From Rhizophagus clarus (Eukaryota; Glomeromycota; Glomeromycetes; Glomerales; Glomeraceae): 64,000 nucleotides of DNA. The notes beneath the pieces were generated by a model, which was given only the letters and a program-made list of their open reading frames with translations, was not told the DNA's origin and searched no databases. The stretch spans positions 496,001 to 560,000 of the forward strand of contig BLAL01000319.1 of assembly GCA_015698045.1 (NCBI GenBank), written 5' to 3'. Positions within the stretch are counted from its first letter, which is position 1. Every line of letters begins with the position of its first letter. The position numbers were made by a program, and so were the translations under genes. Of this stretch, positions 57,530-64,000 are shown in pieces.

Positions 57530-59224
57530 TTAAAATAAAAAATATTAAAAAAAGCTTAAAAAAAAAAAAGTTTCAAAGCAAACGAAAGCTATCCACAAAG
57601 TCCAAAAGATCGAATTAAATAGAGCTGATATCTATTAAAAAAAAAAAAAAGAAAAGAAAACCACTTAGAAAAGAAACAAAAAAAAAAAAAAAAAAAATAT
57701 TTAAAAAAGTTTTGAATAAAAACTTCGAAATATATCTGAACAATGGGTTAGCCACTTGTGGAGTTTCTACTTGGTGAATTAGCTGGTGAAATTTAAAGAA
57801 ACTAAAGTGGCATCTTTGCAAACATCATCAATTGTGCCATTTAACCAATTTTGTCAGCTGTTTTTTTGGTGCTACAAAAGAGAAAAATGAAATATTAAAA
57901 ATGTTTGCTAAAAGAAATAAAAAAAAACAAAAAAAAAAAAATAATTGTCTACTGATACAAGAAGACTTGTGTAAATAAAAATATTAAAAAAAAAAATAAA
58001 ATTTATGAAAAATTAAATTTAAAAAAAAAGAAAAAAAATTTGTAACCGGCCACTAATTTCTGCTGGCGCAAATGCATCATACGATCGCAACTCAAAATTA
58101 TTATCTAAGTAATATAGATATAGATTGTAGCCAATAGAAATAATCGGAATTCGCAATATGATCCTAAAAAAAAAAAATATCTAACCAAGAAAATGATAGA
58201 TTAATGTTTTAGTTATATAGATCACATATTGATTATGAAAATCTGATCTATACTAATTATCCGCTACTTATTAATATTAGTAAAAACATCAACTAATGGG
58301 AACTACCGATCAAATTTTCTAACTGTTAAAACAGAATAGATCAGGCGCAGGCAAATCAAACATTACACGATTTAAAATTATTTATACGTGACATTTTTTT
58401 TTTAGTTAAATAGATGTTGAGCCTTTCTTTATTACATCACAACATAATTTGGATTTTATGACTTTTATTAAATAAAATTTCTTACGTAATTAGTAAAATT
58501 AGCGAATATCAGCACATTTACTTTTAAGTTTTAACTTAAAGAACATAATATCGATTTTCGACATAAACTTGCCCAATGAACCAATCTATCATTTTATTTT
58601 ATTTTTTTTTTTGTGTCGATCCAATAAATCTTTCGAAAAGTTAAAAGATCTGCCGGATGAAGAAATTCTTATTATCAGATAATTAAGGTAATTTTAGACA
58701 TCATCAGTATACGAAGGGATTAACAAGAAAATAGTCAATTCTAACTAAGAACGAAAGTATTTTCCTGATAGGAAAATAGGTATTCTAATAATAATTTAGC
58801 AAGAATGCATTCTCGACTATATGGGTTACATTTTTTTTTTTAATAAATATTACTTTGAAATAATTTAAAGCATTTAATTATAGAAAAAAATTTTTTATGA
58901 CTTACCTATGTACTTTGTGCATTGCACCCCCTTTAATTAAATACGTGCTAACATTGAAAATGATGGACTATCAGCAACCGTTTAATTAATTCCGTTCCAA
59001 AAAGTTGAAAATTAAGATTGGGATTAACGTTATAATTGATTTACTATAAATACGCTCTCTTGCTTAAGCTTGAAGGAATACAAAATTTTTTTATTGTCCA
59101 TATAAAACGACTAATTTACATATAAATAATACAATATAAGTAGTTCATATAATACAATAGAATTACTCTATTAACATCAAAAGATCTTTCTAACTCAAGG
59201 GTTCTCCAAGCCCATATCTTATTT
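57530..59224. other. AT-rich stretch with A-runs, no gene seen
   Basis: Long poly-A tracts dominate 57500-58040. No conserved motif is visible. The stretch before 59224 is downstream of the Kelch gene and should contain its 3' untranslated region. Confidence 0.5.
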
Positions 59225-61384
59225 TTATTGTCGTGAAAATCTATCGTTAGGATTGCTAAAATTATTATTGTTGGAAGTGGTTCGTCCATTTGGTGGGACA
59301 TACATTTCACCAGATCGAGTATTCATCATAACAGCGCGATAAGGTTGATAGGGTTGATTAGGTGGCGAATTAAATCTTTCACGGGTCGGTGCTATATTAG
59401 CATCAGAAATATAATTTGTTGTAGCCATATCGCCCATATTAACATATTGATAATGTTGATGACCCATATTATTACCACCCATATAATGACGTGTATTATT
59501 ATCCACATATTGACGTGCAGTATTATCATCACCACGTGTTATATTAGCGTCACTGTGGTAATTAACAGATGATGTCTCACTTGAACTACTTGGTATAGTA
59601 ATATATTGATGTTTGATTTCTTCATTAAATTGATGTATATTTTTTGATGTCACTGGAACATTATTACTAGTACTTGATGAATAAATACTTTCAGAGTCTA
59701 TTGGAGATGCGAGAGTTTGTTGATTCATTACATAAGGTTGAACATTTATTGTTATGTCATCATCTGATTTTTTGATTTTACGACGATAAATTATTACGCC
59801 AGCTATAACGCCAACAATTACAACAAAAGTTATAACTACTATTGTAATAATCATTATTTTATCCATAGCGTTGTTTGGTTGTGGTACTTGATTGCCAGTC
59901 GTATTATTATTATTACTATTACTAGGAGGATTATAAATTCTGACCCATGTGAATGTATTTGTATCTAAAACGTATAATTGATCACTTTGTCCTGGCATTA
60001 CTGGCATTACATCTATATTGTCTCTGGTTACATTTCCTAATGTTAAAAAAAATATATATGTATAAGCGATCAAATATATAAGTTGATTATATAAATAAAA
60101 TATAAAAATTACCGAAAGCAACAATCATATAATTTTCAAAAAGAGTTGCGGTATGAAATACGAGTGATGGTGGACTTATTTCATTAGAATTCACTGTAGG
60201 GATGGTCCATTGAAAAGGGTTTGTTGCAGTATTCAATACAGCAATTTGTGGTTGAGATGCGACCATAGTTGGTACATACATTCCCCCAAAGATTATTATT
60301 TCTCCTTTATTATCTATAAATTGTGATTAAAAAAAAAAGGTAGTAAGTAATTAATATCATTTTGTTCGAATATATAAATAAGAAATGACGTACTTAATAC
60401 AGCTGTATGACCCGTTCTTTGGGTAATAGGTGGACCGGTTGCTATCTATATTAATTGACCTAATATTTTAATAATAAATATTAAATCCATCGATAATTAT
60501 TTATATAATTACCATTGATGACCAAGAATTCCCAACAGTATCATATATATCAATCTAAAAAAGAATAGTAGTTAGTTAAACCTTAATATCAGCGATAACA
60601 AAATGCATTAATCATAAAATTTGATACCAACCTTATTCATATTAATAGGATCAAGCTGAATTGTATTCACGTCAGATTGAGTACCTCCAATATAAACAAT
60701 ATTTCCATTCGGTAATAAAGAAGCAGTATAATCAATTTTAGAAAAAGGAGGATCAATTAAAGATCCTAAAGTCCAACTATAAGCAATAGAATCAAAAATA
60801 TCCATAGTATTATAGACTTGAACGGTTGGTAAACCTAACAACATATCAGATCCACCACCAAACAAATAAATTTTTCCATTGTTATCAGAAACAGGTTGAA
60901 ACTCTCTACGTCTAGTATATATCATTCCCGTCATTGGTGGTGCTGGTGACCACGTTTGAGTTTTAATATCAAAAGAATATATAATTGAATCCGTTAATGT
61001 GTTAGGTGTTTCCTGTTTAACCATTGCACCCGCAAAGAAAAATATTTTTGATTGATTAGATCCTCCAATCGCACTTTGACACCACGCGCATAAAAATGGA
61101 CTTGCCACTTTAGATACATATGGAACGTCAGTCGTATCAAATGAGTTTGTTAAATCTAAATAAAATACATCTCCAGTTGGAGAAAGTATTCCATTTATCA
61201 TAGTCCCCCCACCAAAAAACCATAATTGATTATCAATTAAATGAGCGCTATGTGTAAATCTTCTTTTAAGCGTAAATTGTGATTGAACGTTATTGATATT
61301 TATTATTATAATCCATAAATTTAATATAAATTTAAATAAAAATGATAAAAATAAATTATTAGATATTCTAGGTATTCGAACCAT
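59225..61384 (-). CDS. Membrane-anchored Kelch-repeat protein
   Basis: Five exons (60632-61384, 60513-60554, 60394-60445, 60113-60313 and 59225-60036) with GT-AG introns join in phase to give 619 residues. An N-terminal hydrophobic segment (FLSFLFKFILNLWIII, ending near VQSQ) is a signal peptide. Kelch-type beta-propeller motifs follow (LWFFGGG, IFFFAGA, IYLFGGG, IVYIGG, IIIFGGM, MIVAFG). Then come an Asn-rich linker, one transmembrane helix near residues 380-402 (IIVAGVIIYRRK-type boundary), and a long Ser/Asn/Tyr-rich cytoplasmic tail. Such Kelch membrane proteins form a large family in Rhizophagus; their ligand is unknown. A poly-T/A run lies directly upstream of the ATG. This is the best-supported intact host gene in the window. 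Confidence 0.9.
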
Positions 61385-62974
61385 ATTTTTTTTTTTTTTT
61401 TTTTTTTTTTTTATTATTATATAACATAAAATAAAATCATGAAAATACGAGTTTTTTTTATTATTTTTATTTTTAAGAAAAAAATAGAATTTTTTTTAGG
61501 AAAAGTACATTCCGAATAGAAATTTCTAATATGATTTTCGATTTATTATCATTTGATTTCCAAATCTGCATATTTGTGCGTCATGTAACCGATTTTTATT
61601 TTAAATCTGCGTATGATAATCGTATTATATTGTAACAAACATCGAAGGAATCTAATAGTAAACTAAGTGAGAATATTTATTGATTTGGGTACATTGATGT
61701 AAATGATGACACCGATTTAGTATGTTAGAATGAAATGCTTAGTTTAGATAAATGTTTTTCCAAAAAAATCACCTCTGATATGAAAATCTATAGAGATTTG
61801 TGTTACCGCCCTATAGAGGTCTCGTGCAAAATTTTTGCATAATTGATAATCATTACGAGTCATATTTTTTTTTTTTTTTTTTGATATACAGTATATGATA
61901 AAATGATATTAAGTTGTTTTACATGATAAAAATAAATTAATTTTCGATATTTTCTCAGGAAAAAAAGAATATATAGTGATGGTATTTTTCAATTTATCAC
62001 ATCTCAAATTGAAAAAACAGCTATTTAAAATATTTCGTGAGAAGCCACATATCGTAATAATTAAGTTTTTTCACATGATATACAGCAATTGTTCGCGCCG
62101 AACACACTTTATATTTCTTGACGTTACGAAAATAGTTGTCATTTTGCAACAATACATTTCGTTAATAATACAATACAATTAAGAATTAAGATAGTACTAG
62201 ATAATAAAATCGCAGGGCAATCAAACTAAAACTTGAGTTATTTGGAGCGTAATAAATGGATTGTGTTATAGTATAATATACAGCATAGTGAAATTTGAAA
62301 AATAATTATTTAAATAATAAGATAAGTTTTACGGATTCTATTCTATTTTATCGCCGTTTTCAAAATGGTGTGGGCAATTTATTAATGATTGAATATTCGA
62401 ATACCAATATTCGACCGGTTTTCATTTATTTATCGTTCAGTTTTCATTTTATTCAGATATAACTGCGTACATCATCTGAAAACGACGATAAAATATTGTA
62501 TTCAAAAGTTTTCACTCTTCTTAATGTTATGCTAGAGTAACCATTCCTCGTTGATATTACTGTTACTAATGTCATATCTCTTGGAAATCTTGATAATACT
62601 CCTTCAAATGAACAAATTTCCATTGAATTAGTCGAAGATTTTTGTACCACAATCACCTCTTATTGTCTAAATGATAATTATTAAGGATTTGTAAACAAAA
62701 GCCATCATCATTCCAAGATAATATCCTAGGGCCAATAGTAATTTAACCATACATCCTCTTTACTACTACTTCTTTACTACAACTTCCGCATTAAGCAAGA
62801 TTTAGCTTTCGGATATATTATAAATTAACGTTCATGAACGTGATTATTTGACTCCAATGACCACTTCACTATTCCAATAAAACACACCACACATAAATAA
62901 GTGAAATGTTTTATGCCGTCCATAATTTTTGTTCTTATATATGTTACATATATAAGAACTAGAGATTGGACCTA
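61385..62974. other. AT-rich stretch upstream of the Kelch gene, no gene seen
   Basis: The stretch starts with a run of about 27 T. A minus-strand frame of 67 codons at 62453-62656 lacks an ATG start and follows a stop closely. It is not convincing as a gene, though it could be an exon. Confidence 0.4.
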
Positions 62975-63395
62975 TCCAAAAAAATCTCTACCCAGGTCTT
63001 GGATCCGCGTGTCACCTGGTGAAAGACGGGTCACCCATTTATCTGTGATCCATATTATTTATTTTTTTTTTTTACATGTATTAATTTCGTTTATTATAAA
63101 TTAACCTTATTATCAAAAAGACAAATTATTATATTTCAAATATTATTGACTCCAAGCTTTACAGTACAAACTATTTCTTTAACAATTACTGCTTTAGGCG
63201 ATGACAAGTTCTTTAGAAGTAATTTGGTTTCCTGTATCAGAAGTAAACATTTACTCAGAACAGAAGTGATTATTATTTTTTATTTTATTAAATAAACTAT
63301 TTTATATGAATAAAATAAATGACTAAATGGGTGACCTGACAGGTGATCTAACAGGTCAACTCACCTGCCACCTCGGGTGTTCCGGGTTATATATG
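62975..63395. mobile_element. Possible short inverted-repeat element
   Basis: GGGTCACCCATTTA near 63027 and its complement TAAATGGGTGACCTG near 63325 are inverted. Sequence outside them (ACCCAGG...GTCACCTGG on the left, AGGTGATCTAACAGGTC...CACCTCGGGTGT on the right) is also roughly complementary over about 60 bases. The centre is AT-rich. No target duplication was found. Confidence 0.35.
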
Positions 63396-64000
63396 TTTAC
63401 CAAATTGTTGGTCATTTTTGTTTAATAAACAATTTTTTTTTTTCAAAAAAAAAAAATCCTAATTTGTGTGTCCTAAGTAACAGTATCTACCTGTATCTGT
63501 AGTATCTGTATTTGAGTATGTGTAAGAAGTTGAATCTATATTGAGCCTGTATCTGTCTACATCTGTATCTGTGAAAGACTAAACTTTTTTTTTTGTTTTA
63601 TAAATAAAGGTTGTTTAAATATAAAAAACTTTAATAAATTAGTAATTGTGATAGAATTCGATAATTTAATTTTTATTAAAGACCGGGAGCGACGCTGCTA
63701 ATTAGTAGAATAACTGGAATTACAAGGCACTATACTGCTGATTAATAGAATGTCTCCAGAATTAAATTGCGAAAATTTCTGAAATTCCAAGGCGTTTCGC
63801 CGCTAATTGGTGAAAAATCGCTGGAATTATACTTTGTTTTGAAAAAAAAAAACTAAATAAGAGGTGCTTAACTCAAAATGGATTAGTTGAAACAGATCAA
63901 ACATTACATTGTGGCAAATTGGAAAATGTTTTTGTTTAAATAATTATTAATTACTATCAAATTTTTTTTTTTGTTATTTCTTTATTGAACGCCCAGTAGA
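63396..64000. repeat. Degenerate short tandem repeats at the right edge
   Basis: Repeats of CTGTATCTGTA type occupy 63480-63570. A longer degenerate repeat of GCTAATTAGTAGAAT...CTGGAATTA type occupies about 63685-63830 (three to four units). No gene is visible. Confidence 0.55.

Noticed and set aside
57264..57618. Two overlapping Lys-rich ORFs
   Set aside because: They run through poly-A tracts with no domain or codon signal.
62453..62656. 67-codon minus-strand ORF
   Set aside because: It has no ATG start and no recognisable domain; it may be chance.

Overview
The window looks like a nuclear contig of an arbuscular mycorrhizal fungus (Glomeromycotina, Rhizophagus-like). The evidence is very high A+T, short introns of about 50-200 bp with GTAAGT-like donors and TTTTTAG acceptors, a five-exon membrane Kelch protein, Asn/Asp-rich low-complexity proteins, and a dense layering of transposons. 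Few ordinary genes are visible: one intact Kelch membrane protein (59225-61384), one small secreted peptide gene with a dibasic processing site (49871-50131), and intact-looking genes inside mobile elements.

Left part (1-26372). A palindrome has arms 1-6779 and 17369-25590; the left arm runs off the window. The arms flank a 10.6-kb single-copy core. The core plus the inner arms form a Polinton/Maverick-like element (about 5136-18515). On the minus strand it has a Polinton-type rve integrase and a protein-primed family-B DNA polymerase. On the plus strand it has a retrovirus-like Gag with a CCHC knuckle and a retropepsin-like protease, in overlapping frames joined by a poly-A slippery site. 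I see no reverse transcriptase, packaging ATPase, Ulp1-like protease or jelly-roll capsid gene. Most in-frame stops in the polymerase and protease are TGA, which fits loss of CGA Arg codons at CpG better than recoding. The outer arms carry a second kind of element: a Crypton-type tyrosine recombinase gene divergent from a gene encoding a bromodomain. A 2.3-kb piece of mitochondrial DNA (nad5, tRNA-Ser(UGA), a resolvase fragment) sits only in the right arm.

Middle part (26373-46300). A nest of non-autonomous terminal-inverted-repeat elements lies one inside another, two of them carrying AT-rich palindromic satellites. It also holds an array of exon-like units bounded by splice signals (30220-31560) and long degenerate repeats. 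A third Crypton/bromodomain copy (33650-40290) is interrupted by a hAT-like element with an 8-bp target duplication. Next come a kinase fragment and a decayed Helitron (41916-46280), which itself holds a clean 184-bp MITE.

Right part (46300-64000). This part holds a dispersed repeat with a broken PD-(D/E)XK-like gene that also has a copy inside the Polinton core, the secreted peptide gene, a possible further organellar fragment, a hAT-like element with a perfect 8-bp target duplication, a second micro-exon-like array (56190-56900, minus strand), the Kelch gene, and degenerate repeats at the end. All calls come from reading the sequence; no database search was possible.
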